From the NCBI RefSeq assembly GCF_030014915.1, contig NZ_JAGIXS010000003.1, positions 310,001 to 374,000 on the forward strand: a DNA stretch of 64,000 bases, given 5' to 3'. Position numbers and translations under genes: made by a program. Position 1 is the stretch's first letter, and each line of letters starts with the position of its first letter. The stretch comes from Pelomonas sp. V22 (GTDB taxonomy: Bacteria > Pseudomonadota > Gammaproteobacteria > Burkholderiales > Burkholderiaceae_C). The notes under the pieces were generated by a model that ran no database searches, was not told the origin of the DNA, and was given only the letters and a program-made list of their open reading frames with translations. Positions 51,390 to 60,875 of this stretch are shown here, piece after piece.

Positions 51390-53426
51390 TCAGTCCTTTT
51401 TGGCCTTCGGCACCTCAGGGGCCGCGTAGTCCGGCAGCGGGTCCTTGAAGATCCAGTGGTTGAACCAATCGAGGTTGTGCTGCATCTGCGCCCGCGCCGA
51501 CTTGGGCTTGGTGATGCCGTGGCCGAAGCCCTTGTAGACGATCATCTCCACCGGCACGCTGCGGTCTTCCAGCGCCTGGCGCAGCTGGTAGGCATTGGCG
51601 ATGGGCACGCGCTTGTCGAGTTCGCCATGCTGGATCAGCGTCGGCGTGCGCGCCTCCTTCAGGTAGCCGGCCGGTGAGGTCTTGCGATAGATCTCGGGGT
51701 CGTCCACCGGGTTGGCGCCGAAGTAGTTGATCGTGAACTGCGGGATGTCGGTGTTGTAGTAGTAGGTCGCCCAGTCCGAGATGCCGGCGCCCATGGAGAC
51801 CGCGACGAATCGGTTCGTCGCCGTGCCGAGGAAGGCCGAGATGAAGCCGCCCTGGCTCCAGCCCATGCTGCCCACGCGGTCCTTGTCGACGAGGCCTTGC
51901 GCCACCAGGTGGTCCACGCCCGAGACCACGTCCCAGGCATCGCCGACGCCCAGGTTGCGCTCGTTCAGGCGGCGGAACTTCTCGCCATAGCCGGCGCTGC
52001 CACGGTAGTTGACCTTGAGCAGCAGGGCGCCGCGCGCGGCCCAGATGTCGGCCGGGTAGTAGCGGGTGTCCAGCAGCGTCGGGCGGTCGATGCCGGTGGG
52101 GCCGCCGTGGATGATGGTGAGCAGCGGGTACTTCTTCTTGGCATCGAAGTCGGCCGGCTTGATCAGCACGCCCTCGATCTCGGCGCCGTCCTTGCTCTTC
52201 CAGCGGATCACTTCACGGCTGGCCATGACGAAGTCGCGCGTCTGCTCGGTCAGCGTGGTCAGCTGCTTCGGCGCAAAGCCGCTGCTGTCGGCCACGAAGA
52301 CCTCGGCCAGCGCACGCGGCGTGGCGGCGGTGAAGGCCAGCTTGCGGCCATCGCGGCTGAGCGAGACGCCGCCCGCCATCAAATCGTCGGGCGCCGAGAC
52401 GCGGCTGATGCGACCGCTCGCCGGGTCGGCCCGGAACAAATGGCCGGCCGTGCGCTGCAGGCCGGCGAAGTAGATGCCGTCAGTCTTCCAGGCTATCAGC
52501 GACGGGTTCTCATCAAAGGCATCGCTGACCGAGCGCGGCGTGCCGCCTTCGGCCGACACCACGGCCACGCGCTGGTTGCGGGCGAAGAAGGCCGTCTGGC
52601 CCATGCTGGACACGAACGCGATCTGCTTGCCATCTGGCGACCACTGCGGGCTCGAGTCCGGCCCGTTCTGCGCGACCAGGGCCTTGACGCTGTCGTCGGC
52701 CAGCGTGAGCTTGTAGATGTCGCTGGTGGCCAGGTGGCGCGGCTCGGGCGAGGCGCTGCCGCTGAAGGCGATCTGGTTGCCGTCTGGCGACCAGCTGAAG
52801 CCCTCCACATGCAGCTTCGCGTTCTTGGTGCGCTGCTTGCCGGCCTGTGGCGTGGCCAGGGCCTCGGCCACGTTCAAGGTCCACAGCTGGGCCGACTGGG
52901 TTTCCTTGCGCACCACTTCGTAGTCGGCGTAGTGACTCTTGCGGTCCTTGCTGGCCTGGCTCTGGGCCTCGTTGGCCGTGAAGGCGATCTGCCGGCCGTC
53001 GGGCGACCAGGCATAGCCGCGCACGCCGGTCTCGCTCTTGCTCAGCTGCACCGCCTCACCGCCGTCGGGGCGGATGGCGAACAGCTGGTCCTTGTCTTCC
53101 ACGCGGCTGCTGGTGAAGGCCAGCCAGGCGCCGTCGGGCGACCACTGCGGATTGCTGGCCGACTTGCCGGCTTGCGTCAGCGCGATGTGGCGGCCGGTCT
53201 GGGTGTCAGCGAGCCAGATCGTCGTGATGAAGGCGTCCTGCTTGAAGTCGGCCCGGCTGAGCTGGTAGGCCACGTAACGGCCGTCCGGCGAGATCTGCGT
53301 GCCGCCGGCCAGGGTCTTGAGCTGCAGCAGCTCATCGATCGTGGCTACGTGGCGGGCAGCCGGTTCGGCGGCCAGTGCCGGCCCGAAGGCAAGAGACAGG
53401 GCCAGCAGGAGCGCTTGGTTCTTCAT
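51390..53426 (-). CDS. S9-family (prolyl-oligopeptidase / acylaminoacyl-type) peptidase, exported
   Basis: 678 residues from the ATG at 53426, preferred over the ATG at 53432 because GAGG lies six bases upstream. A signal peptide (MKNQALLLALSLAFGPALAAE) precedes a beta-propeller of TolB/WD-like repeats (PQWSPDGAWLAFTSSR; YAWSPDGRQIAF; FSWSPDGNQIAF). The C-terminal alpha/beta hydrolase domain has the nucleophile motif MGWSQGG and the Asp/His pair LIQHGELDKRVPIANA and YKGFGHGI. It cleaves oligopeptides, probably in the periplasm. Confidence 0.92.
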   Translation of the reverse strand: MKNQALLLALSLAFGPALAAEPAARHVATIDELLQLKTLAGGTQISPDGRYVAYQLSRADFKQDAFITTIWLADTQTGRHIALTQAGKSASNPQWSPDGAWLAFTSSRVEDKDQLFAIRPDGGEAVQLSKSETGVRGYAWSPDGRQIAFTANEAQSQASKDRKSHYADYEVVRKETQSAQLWTLNVAEALATPQAGKQRTKNAKLHVEGFSWSPDGNQIAFSGSASPEPRHLATSDIYKLTLADDSVKALVAQNGPDSSPQWSPDGKQIAFVSSMGQTAFFARNQRVAVVSAEGGTPRSVSDAFDENPSLIAWKTDGIYFAGLQRTAGHLFRADPASGRISRVSAPDDLMAGGVSLSRDGRKLAFTAATPRALAEVFVADSSGFAPKQLTTLTEQTRDFVMASREVIRWKSKDGAEIEGVLIKPADFDAKKKYPLLTIIHGGPTGIDRPTLLDTRYYPADIWAARGALLLKVNYRGSAGYGEKFRRLNERNLGVGDAWDVVSGVDHLVAQGLVDKDRVGSMGWSQGGFISAFLGTATNRFVAVSMGAGISDWATYYYNTDIPQFTINYFGANPVDDPEIYRKTSPAGYLKEARTPTLIQHGELDKRVPIANAYQLRQALEDRSVPVEMIVYKGFGHGITKPKSARAQMQHNLDWFNHWIFKDPLPDYAAPEVPKAKKD

Positions 53427-53451
53427 GGACATCCTCGGTCAAGAAAGTGCT

Positions 53452-53799
53452 TCAGAGAAATTCCAGCAGCAGGCTGGGCGGCCGCGCGATCAGGGCGCGC
53501 TCGCCGTTCACGACGATGGGTCGCTGCAGCAGTATCGGATGGGCGGCGATGGCCGCCAGCAAGTCATCCTCGCTGAACGTCGGCTGCTCCAGCCCAAGCT
53601 GCGCATAGGCCTCTTCGCCCTTGCGCAGCAGCTCGCGCGCCGGCAGGCGCAGGCGCCGCTGCAACTCGCGCAATTGCTCGAGGCTGGGTGGCGTCTGCAG
53701 GTAGTCGATCACCTCGGGCGTGAGGTCTTTTGCTTGCAGCAGGGCCAGGGCCTCGCGGGATTTGGAGCAGGCGGGGTTGTGGAAAAGGGCAAGGCTCAT
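53452..53799 (-). CDS. ArsC-family (Spx-like) reductase
   Basis: 115 residues. The active-site Cys is in HNPACSKSREAL, and the family motif RPIVVNGERALIARPP lies near the C-terminus. This matches glutaredoxin-dependent arsenate reductases and their Spx/YffB relatives. No other ars gene is adjacent, so a redox role other than arsenate reduction is possible. It starts upstream of, and in the same direction as, the S9 peptidase. Confidence 0.88.
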   Translation of the reverse strand: MSLALFHNPACSKSREALALLQAKDLTPEVIDYLQTPPSLEQLRELQRRLRLPARELLRKGEEAYAQLGLEQPTFSEDDLLAAIAAHPILLQRPIVVNGERALIARPPSLLLEFL

Positions 53800-53897
53800 C
53801 GGCGCAGTTTATGTGCGGGAAATCCATAGGTCGCCATGACCTTTGGCTCGCTACGCTCTGCCCCTCGCATCCTTGCGCAAACAGCAGGAGGGTTGGG

Positions 53898-55619
53898 ATG
53901 GGTCAAGCCAGGTCGGCCGAAGGGGATGCCTACGCCGCCATCCATGGCGCGTTCCGTTGGGCCGTGCCCGAGCGCTTCAGCATTGCCGAAGCCTGCTGCA
54001 CCCGCTGGGCCCACGAGACGCCAGATGCGCCGGCCGTGCTGTTCGAGAGCGACAGCGGCTGCCGCGCCCATTACAGCTACGGCCAGCTGCAGCGCGCGGC
54101 CAATCGCCTCTCCAATGCCTTGCAGCGCCAGGGCGTGCAGCGCGGCGACCGCGTGGCCATCGTGCTGCCGCAGCGCTTCGAGACGGCCGTGGCCCATATC
54201 GCGATCAACCAACTCGGCGCGGTGGCCATGCCGCTGTCCATGCTGTTCGGCCCCGACGCGCTGGAGTACCGCCTGCAGGACAGCGGCGCCGTCGTGGCCT
54301 TGGTGGAATGCGCCGCGCTGGAGGCTCTGCGCTCGGTGCGTGCCGCATGCCCGGCGCTGCGCCAGCTGATCGTCGTTGGCGATTGCGTCAGTGACCAGGC
54401 CGGCGAGATTGGCTGGATGGCGGCGCTGCAGGCCGAAGACGCTCGCTTCGCGGCGGTCGAGTTGTCGGCCGACGACCCGGCCGTGCTGATCTACACCAGC
54501 GGCACGACCGGCCCGGCCAAGGGTGCCCTGATTCCGCAGCGCGCCCTGATCGGCAATCTGAGCGGCTTCATTGCCAGCCAGAACTGGTTCGGTTTTGACC
54601 CCTTCGATCCGAGCAGGCCTTCGCACGCGATTTTCTGGAGCCCCGCCGACTGGGCCTGGACTGGCGGGCTGATGGACGCGCTGCTGCCCACGCTGTACTT
54701 CGGCCGCCCCATCGTGGCCTACCAGGGCCGCTTCTCGGCGGAGCGCTCGTTCGAGCTGATGGCGCACTACGGCGTCACGCACAGCTTCCTCTTCCCCACG
54801 GCGCTGAAGGCCATGATGAAGGCCGTGCCGCATCCGCGCGAAAGCTATGCACTGAAGCTGGAAGCCATCATGAGCGCCGGCGAGGCCGTGGGCGACGCGG
54901 TGTTCAACTGGTGCGAGCAGGAACTCGGCCTCACCGTCAACGAGATGTTCGGCCAAACCGAGATCAACTACGTGGTCGGCAACTGCAGCCGCCTGTGGCC
55001 TGCGCGTGCCGGCAGCATGGGCCGGGCCTATCCGGGCCACCGGGTGGCGGTGATCGACGAAGCAGGCAAGACCTGCCCCCCGGGTGTGCCTGGTGATGTG
55101 GCCGTGCACCGGCTCGATGTGCATGGCGACCCGGACCCGGTGTTCTTCCTCGGCTACTGGAACAAGCCTGAGGCCACGGCCGCCAAGTACAGCGGAGACC
55201 CGGCAGACAGCTGGTGCCGCACCGGCGACATGGCGAGCATGGATGCCGACGGCTACCTCTGGTACCAGGGCCGCAGCGACGACATGTTCAAGGCCGCCGG
55301 CTACCGCATAGGCCCGAGCGAGATCGAGAACTGCCTGGTCAAGCACGAGGCCGTGGCCAATGCCGCCGTTGTGCCCAAGCCGGACGCCGAGCGCGGTGCC
55401 CTGGTCAAGGCCTATGTGGTGCTGGCGCCCGGCCATGCCGGCAATGCCAAGCTGGTGGCTGCGCTGCAGGCACATGTGAAGGGCCGCCTGGCTCCTTATG
55501 AGTACCCGAAGGAAATCGAGTTCATCGCCAGCTTGCCGATGACCACCACCGGCAAGGTGCAGCGCCGCGTGCTGCGCATGCAGGAAGAGGCTCGGGCTCG
55601 CACCCCCCGCGCCGCCTGA
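53898..55619 (+). CDS. AMP-binding acyl-CoA synthetase
   Basis: 573 residues from the ATG at 53898 with a strong AGGAGG six bases upstream; upstream open-frame sequence is rejected. The AMP-binding P-loop is LIYTSGTTGPAKGAL. The A5 motif is NEMFGQTEINYVVGNC, then WCRTGDMASMDADGYLWYQGRSDDMFKAAGYRIGPSEIE. The C-terminal Lys is in TGKVQRRVLR. It activates a carboxylic acid, most like the acetyl/propionyl or medium-chain type. It is convergent with the histidine kinase with no gap. Confidence 0.92.
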   Translation: MGQARSAEGDAYAAIHGAFRWAVPERFSIAEACCTRWAHETPDAPAVLFESDSGCRAHYSYGQLQRAANRLSNALQRQGVQRGDRVAIVLPQRFETAVAHIAINQLGAVAMPLSMLFGPDALEYRLQDSGAVVALVECAALEALRSVRAACPALRQLIVVGDCVSDQAGEIGWMAALQAEDARFAAVELSADDPAVLIYTSGTTGPAKGALIPQRALIGNLSGFIASQNWFGFDPFDPSRPSHAIFWSPADWAWTGGLMDALLPTLYFGRPIVAYQGRFSAERSFELMAHYGVTHSFLFPTALKAMMKAVPHPRESYALKLEAIMSAGEAVGDAVFNWCEQELGLTVNEMFGQTEINYVVGNCSRLWPARAGSMGRAYPGHRVAVIDEAGKTCPPGVPGDVAVHRLDVHGDPDPVFFLGYWNKPEATAAKYSGDPADSWCRTGDMASMDADGYLWYQGRSDDMFKAAGYRIGPSEIENCLVKHEAVANAAVVPKPDAERGALVKAYVVLAPGHAGNAKLVAALQAHVKGRLAPYEYPKEIEFIASLPMTTTGKVQRRVLRMQEEARARTPRAA

Positions 55620-57446
55620 TCAGGCTGCGGCCAGCCGGAGTGGCAGGTCCAGCGTGAAGCGGCTGCCTTGCCCGGGCTCGCTGCTGACCGAGATGCTGCC
55701 ACCCAGACGCTTGCACACGATGTCCTCGACGATGGGCAGCCCGAGCCCGCTGCCGCCTTGGCCGATGCGCGTGCTGTAGAAGGGCTTGAACAGCTCGGGC
55801 AGGGCCTCGGCCGGGATGCCACGACCGTTGTCGGCCACGCTGAGGCTGACCCTTTGCCCATCGGTGCTGGGCGTGGCCGTGATACTGATCTCGCCGTTGC
55901 TGCGGCCTTCGAGGCCGTGGATCAAGGCGTTGTTGATCAGGTTGATCAGTACCTGGCCGAGCGGGCCGGGCAGGCTGTCCATGTCGAGCTGCGCTGGCAG
56001 CTCCAGCTTCACCTCATGGCCAGAGCGCCGCAACACCGGGCCCATCGAGGCAAGCACCTCGCGCACCAGTTCGTCGAGCTCAAAGCGCCGCCGCTGGCCG
56101 CTGGCCTGGTCGGCCGAGAGCTGCTTGAAATCGCGCATCAGCGCATCCGCGCCTTCGAGGTTCTGCTGCAACTGCACCGCCCCCTGGCGCAGATCGGTGA
56201 GGAGTCGCGTCAGGCTGGACTTGCGCACCTGCCCCTCTTCCAACTGGGTCTCGAAGTCACGGATCCAATGGAGAAAGGTGTCGGCCAGCAGTCGGCTGTT
56301 GCCGACTGGCGATGCAAGCTCGTGGGACATCTTGGCCACCAGCACCGACAGCGTGGCGCGCGACTGTGCCTCCTGCAACTCACGCTGCGTCTGTTCCAGC
56401 CGCTCATTGGCTTCGGCGAGCTCCGAACTGCGTCGCACGACGCGCTCTGCCAGCCTCTTGTTCAGGGCGAGCACCTCGCGCTCAGCCTCGACCTGGGCAG
56501 TGACGTCCACCAGCAAGGCGAAGATGCCGTGCACGTCCGTGCCCTCCACGTCGGGAATCAGGCTCACGTCGAGCCAGGAGACCGCGCCGCTGACCGGGTC
56601 GCGGTTGCTGCGGCGGTAGTGGCCAGCCTGGCCGCGCAGGGCCTGTTCCCAGTGGGGCCGGATCTGCTCCAGCGCCTCGGCAGGCACGAAGTCCTCGACA
56701 TGCAAGCCCAGCACCTGTGCGGGCAGTCGGCCGAATAGCTTGGCGTAGCGCAGGTTGCAGCGGCGCACGCGCGACTGGCTGTCGAACGAGGCCACGCTGG
56801 CCGGCACGGCATCGACCAGCTTGCTCAGCTCGCGCTCCTGGTCTAGCAGCTCGGCATGCCGCAGTGCCAGCTCCGTGGAGAGCCGCACCGCCTGGTTGCG
56901 GCTGCTGAGCAGGGTTCGATTGACGACGTAAACCATGCCACCGGTGATCAAGAGCACCGACACCAGCTGCATGCAGACCAGCAGGGGCGATGCCCGGTCG
57001 GTAGGGACATGCCAGCCGCTGAGCGTGCCCAGGCCCATCACGGCGACGCTGGCGATGCTGGCCAGCAGCACCGCGACCAGCCAGCGCGAACCCAGCACCC
57101 AGCCGGCCAGGCCGATGAGGAAGGGATAGACGATGAGGCTGCTGCTGTAGATGCCCGCGTACTGCCACATGTTCAGGCTGGCCAGCAACCACAGGCCGAC
57201 CACCAGCAGTACCGTGCTGGCCTTGGGGCCACGCTGGCGCAGCCGCCACTGGCTCGCACCGATCAGCAACAGGATGCTGCCGATATGGACATAGCGTGGC
57301 CATTCGCGAACGCCGCCCAGCAGGGCGCCCAGCAGCGTGAGCCCCGCCACGGCGAGCACGGCACCGTGAATCCAGGCGACGAAGCGGCGGAATTCCTGGC
57401 TGTTGTAGGCGTAGCTCAGGTTGGACGGTTCAGTACTGCTTGGCAT
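55620..57446 (-). CDS. PAS-domain membrane sensor histidine kinase
   Basis: 608 residues. The N-terminal part (about 25-180) has about six transmembrane helices. A PAS domain follows at about 210-330 (AKLFGRLPAQVLGLHVEDFV), with a coiled linker (EVLALNKRLAERVVRRSSEL). The histidine box is AKMSHELASPVGN with the phosphorylatable His. The HATPase domain has LINLINNALIHGLEG and SVADNGRGIPAEALPELFKPFYSTRIGQGGSGLGLPIVEDIV. No response regulator is adjacent, so its partner is unknown. Confidence 0.92.
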   Translation of the reverse strand: MPSSTEPSNLSYAYNSQEFRRFVAWIHGAVLAVAGLTLLGALLGGVREWPRYVHIGSILLLIGASQWRLRQRGPKASTVLLVVGLWLLASLNMWQYAGIYSSSLIVYPFLIGLAGWVLGSRWLVAVLLASIASVAVMGLGTLSGWHVPTDRASPLLVCMQLVSVLLITGGMVYVVNRTLLSSRNQAVRLSTELALRHAELLDQERELSKLVDAVPASVASFDSQSRVRRCNLRYAKLFGRLPAQVLGLHVEDFVPAEALEQIRPHWEQALRGQAGHYRRSNRDPVSGAVSWLDVSLIPDVEGTDVHGIFALLVDVTAQVEAEREVLALNKRLAERVVRRSSELAEANERLEQTQRELQEAQSRATLSVLVAKMSHELASPVGNSRLLADTFLHWIRDFETQLEEGQVRKSSLTRLLTDLRQGAVQLQQNLEGADALMRDFKQLSADQASGQRRRFELDELVREVLASMGPVLRRSGHEVKLELPAQLDMDSLPGPLGQVLINLINNALIHGLEGRSNGEISITATPSTDGQRVSLSVADNGRGIPAEALPELFKPFYSTRIGQGGSGLGLPIVEDIVCKRLGGSISVSSEPGQGSRFTLDLPLRLAAA

Positions 57447-57522
57447 GGACCCAACTGTCGCATGGGACGGACGCAGGCGCGCCTACACTGCGGGTCGTTC
57501 CCGATCCTCGCGCCAGCGTCCG

Positions 57523-58020
57523 ATGAGCAAGAAGTCCCAGCACGTCAGCGAAACCCCCGCCACCCAGTTCCTGCGCCAGCACAAAGTCGAGTTCACGGAG
57601 CATGTCTACGACTACGTGGAGCATGGCGGCACGGCCGAAAGCTCGCGCCAGCTCGGTGTGGACGAGCACGCCGTGGTCAAGACCCTGGTGATGCAGGACG
57701 AGAAGGCGCAGCCGCTGATCGTGCTGATGCATGGCGACCGCCAGGTCAGCCTCAAGGAACTGGCCCGCCAGATCCCCTGCAAGAAGGTGGAGCCCTGCAA
57801 GCCCGAGGTGGCGCAGCGCCACAGCGGCTACCAGGTGGGCGGCACCTCGCCGTTCGGCATCCGCAAGGTGATGCCGATCTATGTGGAGGCCAGCATCCTC
57901 GAGCTGCCCAGGATCTGCATCAACGGCGGCCGGCGCGGCTACCTGGTGGGCATGGCGCCGGCCATCCTGGTCGATCTGCTGGCGGCCAAACCGGTGCATT
58001 GCGCCGGTGCAGCAGAATAG
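57523..58020 (+). CDS. ybaK: YbaK/EbsC-type aminoacyl-tRNA deacylase
   Basis: 165 residues from the ATG at 57523. The YbaK fold shows YDYVEHGGTAESSRQLGVDEHAVVKTLVM, a conserved Lys in KTLVMQ, and the closing GGTSPFGIRKVMPIYVEASI then INGGRRGYLVGM. It hydrolyses mischarged Cys-tRNA(Pro) and related species. It lies six bases upstream of plsY in one operon. An upstream extension has no ribosome-binding site. Confidence 0.9.
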   Translation: MSKKSQHVSETPATQFLRQHKVEFTEHVYDYVEHGGTAESSRQLGVDEHAVVKTLVMQDEKAQPLIVLMHGDRQVSLKELARQIPCKKVEPCKPEVAQRHSGYQVGGTSPFGIRKVMPIYVEASILELPRICINGGRRGYLVGMAPAILVDLLAAKPVHCAGAAE

Positions 58021-58026
58021 CGCCCC

Positions 58027-58743
58027 ATGCAAGACAACCTCTATCCGCTGCTGGCGGCCCTGGCCGCCTATTTCGTCGGCTCGCTGTCCTTCGCCGTCAT
58101 CATCAGCAAGGCCATGGGCCTGTCGGACCCGCGCAGCTATGGCTCGGGCAACCCGGGCGCCACCAATGTGCTGCGCTCCGGCAACAAGGCCGCTGCCATC
58201 CTCACCCTGCTGTTCGATGCGCTGAAGGGCTACCTGCCGGTGCTGGCCGTGCTGCTGTGGGGCGAGCCCCTCGGCCTCGGTGAAGGCACGGCGGCCCTGG
58301 TTGGGCTGGCGGCCTTCCTCGGCCACCTGTGGCCGGTGTTTTTCCGCTTCCAGGGCGGCAAGGGCGTGGCCACGGCGGCTGGTGTGATCCTCGCGATCAA
58401 CCCGCTGCTGGGCGCGGCCACGCTGCTCACCTGGGTGATCATTGCCTACTTCTCGCGCTACTCCTCGCTGGCGGCCATCGTCGCCGCCGTGTTCGCGCCG
58501 TTCTATCAAATGCTGATCTGGGGTGCCTCGCCGACCGTGATGGCCCTGCTCGTTCTCTCCCTGCTCCTGATCTGGCGCCACGAGGCCAACATCAAGAAGC
58601 TGCTGAACGGCACCGAGAGCAAGCTGGGCCAGAAGGCCACCGCCGCCGCGCCGCAAGGCACGAGCAAGAAACATCCGCATGGCCAGGGCTACGAGGCCCG
58701 CGGCCATTCGCATCACCATGCCAAGAAGGGCAAGAAAAAATGA
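58027..58743 (+). CDS. plsY: Glycerol-3-phosphate acyltransferase (acyl-phosphate), with a His-rich tail
   Basis: 238 residues. The PlsY membrane signature is [37 protein letters not shown], with [16 protein letters not shown]. It transfers acyl groups from acyl phosphate to glycerol-3-phosphate. After the last membrane helix the protein has an unusual basic, His-rich tail ([25 protein letters not shown]), absent from typical PlsY. It overlaps ridA by ATGA. Confidence 0.93.
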   Translation: MQDNLYPLLAALAAYFVGSLSFAVIISKAMGLSDPRSYGSGNPGATNVLRSGNKAAAILTLLFDALKGYLPVLAVLLWGEPLGLGEGTAALVGLAAFLGHLWPVFFRFQGGKGVATAAGVILAINPLLGAATLLTWVIIAYFSRYSSLAAIVAAVFAPFYQMLIWGASPTVMALLVLSLLLIWRHEANIKKLLNGTESKLGQKATAAAPQGTSKKHPHGQGYEARGHSHHHAKKGKKK

Positions 58744-59090
58744 GTTCCATTGAACGCTTCGACGTCGGCGCACGCCTGTCGGAAATGGCCGTGCACAACG
58801 GCGTGGCCTACCTGGCCGGCCAGGTGCCCGAAGACGCCACGGCCGACATCACCGGCCAGACGGCCCAGGTGCTGGCCGCCATCGACAAGCTGCTGGCCCG
58901 CGCCGGCAGCGACAAGAGCAAGATCCTGATGGCCCAGATCTTCATCACCGACGTGAAGGAGTTCCCCGGCATGAATGCCGCCTGGGACGCCTGGGTGGCC
59001 GCCGGCAATGCGCCGCCGCGAGCCACCGTGGTGGCCCAGCTGGCGCGGCCGGAATGGAAGGTCGAGATCGTGGTGAAGGCCGCCGTTTAA
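58740..59090 (+). CDS. RidA/YjgF-family enamine/imine deaminase
   Basis: 116 residues from the ATG at 58740, overlapping plsY by ATGA. Family motifs are [34 protein letters not shown] and [24 protein letters not shown], with the conserved Arg in PPRATV. It probably deaminates reactive enamine intermediates. Its stop overlaps by four bases that of the convergent M56 peptidase. Confidence 0.9.
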   Translation: MSSIERFDVGARLSEMAVHNGVAYLAGQVPEDATADITGQTAQVLAAIDKLLARAGSDKSKILMAQIFITDVKEFPGMNAAWDAWVAAGNAPPRATVVAQLARPEWKVEIVVKAAV

Positions 59091-60373
59091 ATCTTGGTCT
59101 TGCCCAGCACGGTGGGCGTGATGGCGATCGACAGCATGTCCTTGCCTGTCGGGCCCTCGTTGCCGATCTCGATCAGGGCCTTGGTGCCGTTCTTGGTGAT
59201 GATCTTGGGCTTGGACACGGTGGCAAGTGGATTGCCTTTCTTGATCTCGGCCGAGATCTTGATCTTGTCGTCGCCGAGTTCTTCGGCGATCACCTCGATA
59301 GCGACCTGATCGGCCGTCGGCTGCTTCGGTGAGCCGTTCAGGATCACCTGTGCAGGTTGTCCGGCGTGGACCCGGATCGTCGGCTGGCTGCGCTGGGTAC
59401 GCGTGCTGCCGCCCTGGCTGTCGGTGATCGCGATCTCCATGCGCAGTTCAATGCCGGCGGCTTGTGGCGCGGCATCAGCCCCGCCGTCAGCGCGCAGCGC
59501 ATGGACCGTGCCCGTGCTGGCCACGGCCAGCAGGCCGAGCAAGGCCAATCCGAGCTTGCGGCGTGCGGCCGGGCCGCTGTGTTGCTTGAGCATTTCTATC
59601 CTCTCGATCAGGGGGTGGGTGGATTGCCAGCTGGCCCAGGGCAGGCCGGTGGCGAGTTGAGAACCTTGGGCCAGCAGCAGGGCGCGGCCATAGGCGGCCT
59701 CGCTGCCGGGGTGTTCGGCGATTACGCGGGCATCGCAGGCCAGTTCCTGGTCGGCGCGCATGCGGCGCAGCGCCAGCCAGGCCAGCGGGTTGAACCAGTG
59801 CAGCAGGCACAGCAGGGCGGCCAGCAGGTTCCAGTGGTTGTCGCGCCGCAGGCGGTGCACCTCCTCATGGGCCAGCACCAGGCGCTGCTGCTGGGCATTG
59901 AAACGCTGGCTGAAATCCACCGGCAAGGCCAGGCGCGGCCGCACCAGGCCCACCAGGGCCGGGCCGCTGCCCTCAGGGCCTTGCCATTGCTCGCCAGCTG
60001 GTGTCAGGTCTTGCATGAAGTGGCGCTGCAGCCAGACGAGACGGGCCGCGCAGAGCAGGGCGCCGACCAACCAGAGGGCTGCCAGCGCTGCCGGCCACCA
60101 GGGATCCGAGACCACGGGCAGGGGCGTCGCCGGGCCGCCCAGCAGCGGCTCGATCCGCGCCACCACGCTTGCTCTCAGCGCCTGGGCCGGTGCGCTCGCT
60201 GGCAGCCAGGCGGCCCCCATCAGGAGCGGCAGCAGCCCCCAGCTCGCATAAGCCACGGTCGCGCCAAAGCGCCTCAACAGGGGCTGGCGCAGGGCCAGCA
60301 GCAGGGGCAGGGCAAGGCTGAGGACCAGGGTCTGGCGGCCCAGCGCTGCCAGGATGGGTGTGGTGTCCATCAT
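59087..60373 (-). CDS. M56/BlaR1-type membrane metallopeptidase, sensor partner of BlaI
   Basis: 428 residues from the ATG at 60373, overlapping the BlaI stop by ATGA. Four transmembrane helices are predicted. The zinc motif is HEEVH in VLAHEEVHRLRRDNHWN, and the conserved ELACDARVI follows. The C-terminus is not a beta-lactam-binding domain. Instead it is a roughly 160-residue beta-rich region ([34 protein letters not shown]) that may be a different sensor. It presumably cleaves or inactivates BlaI in response to an unknown signal. Confidence 0.85.
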   Translation of the reverse strand: MMDTTPILAALGRQTLVLSLALPLLLALRQPLLRRFGATVAYASWGLLPLLMGAAWLPASAPAQALRASVVARIEPLLGGPATPLPVVSDPWWPAALAALWLVGALLCAARLVWLQRHFMQDLTPAGEQWQGPEGSGPALVGLVRPRLALPVDFSQRFNAQQQRLVLAHEEVHRLRRDNHWNLLAALLCLLHWFNPLAWLALRRMRADQELACDARVIAEHPGSEAAYGRALLLAQGSQLATGLPWASWQSTHPLIERIEMLKQHSGPAARRKLGLALLGLLAVASTGTVHALRADGGADAAPQAAGIELRMEIAITDSQGGSTRTQRSQPTIRVHAGQPAQVILNGSPKQPTADQVAIEVIAEELGDDKIKISAEIKKGNPLATVSKPKIITKNGTKALIEIGNEGPTGKDMLSIAITPTVLGKTKI

Positions 60374-60741
60374 GGCTCCTGGTCCTTCAGCAATTGCTTG
60401 AGCGCCGCGAGTTCCTCGGGCTTCAGCTTGCGCTGGCTGCTGAACTGCGCGACCAGCGGCGCAAGGCTGCCGCCGAACAGCCGGTCCAGCAGGCCGGTGG
60501 CCTGCTCGCCGACCCAGTCTTCGCGCTTCAAGAGCGGGGTGTAGAGGTAGCGCCGGCCGTCCTTCTCGGCGGTCACGGCGCCTTTGTTCAGCAAGCGGTT
60601 CAAGAGGGTCTTGATCGTTGCCAGCTGCCAGTCCTGGCGGCCTTGCAGGGCGGCGGCGACGTCTTCGGTGCAGAGCGGGCCGGCGGCGGCCCACAGCACT
60701 TCCATGACCTGGGCCTCAGCCTCGGAGATTGGGGTGGGCAT
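60370..60741 (-). CDS. BlaI/MecI/CopY-family repressor
   Basis: 123 residues. The winged HTH is MPTPISEAEAQVMEVLWAA then WQLATIKTLLNRLLNKGAVTAEKDGRRYLYTPL, where WQLATIKTLLNRL is the recognition helix. The C-terminal part is the dimer/cleavage domain. It pairs with the M56 peptidase gene. A 51-bp dyad that directly abuts the start codon is a likely operator. Confidence 0.92.
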   Translation of the reverse strand: MPTPISEAEAQVMEVLWAAAGPLCTEDVAAALQGRQDWQLATIKTLLNRLLNKGAVTAEKDGRRYLYTPLLKREDWVGEQATGLLDRLFGGSLAPLVAQFSSQRKLKPEELAALKQLLKDQEP

Positions 60742-60743
60742 GC

Positions 60744-60794
60744 GAATCGATTACGGGCGTAAACATTCGATCAGTTTACGTGTGTAATCGATTC
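60744..60794. promoter_or_regulatory. Double operator with 51-bp dyad symmetry upstream of blaI
   Basis: Two 12-base sites, TTACGGGCGTAA (60751-60762) and TTACGTGTGTAA (60776-60787), lie 25 bases apart centre to centre. They sit in a larger dyad: GAATCGATTAC (60744-60754) pairs with GTAATCGATTC (60784-60794), and GTAAAC (60759-60764) with GTTTAC (60774-60779). The whole is symmetric about 60769. Confidence 0.7.
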
Positions 60795-60830
60795 TGTCAA
60801 CCGGTAGTGCGAACCGGACCCACAAAAAGA

Positions 60831-60853
60831 AAGACCCCGGCAAGCGGGGTCTT
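60831..60853 (-). terminator. Intrinsic terminator after the TonB-C protein gene
   Basis: AAGACCCCG (60831-60839) and CGGGGTCTT (60845-60853) around a five-base loop. On the minus strand the stem is followed by TTTCTTTTTG. Confidence 0.85.
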
Positions 60854-60875
60854 GTTCCCTAGGTTCGGGGGCGAA

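Noticed and set aside
53452..53799. Arsenic-resistance locus
   Set aside because: Only one ArsC-like gene is present, with no arsR, arsB or acr3 nearby. The family also has members unrelated to arsenate.
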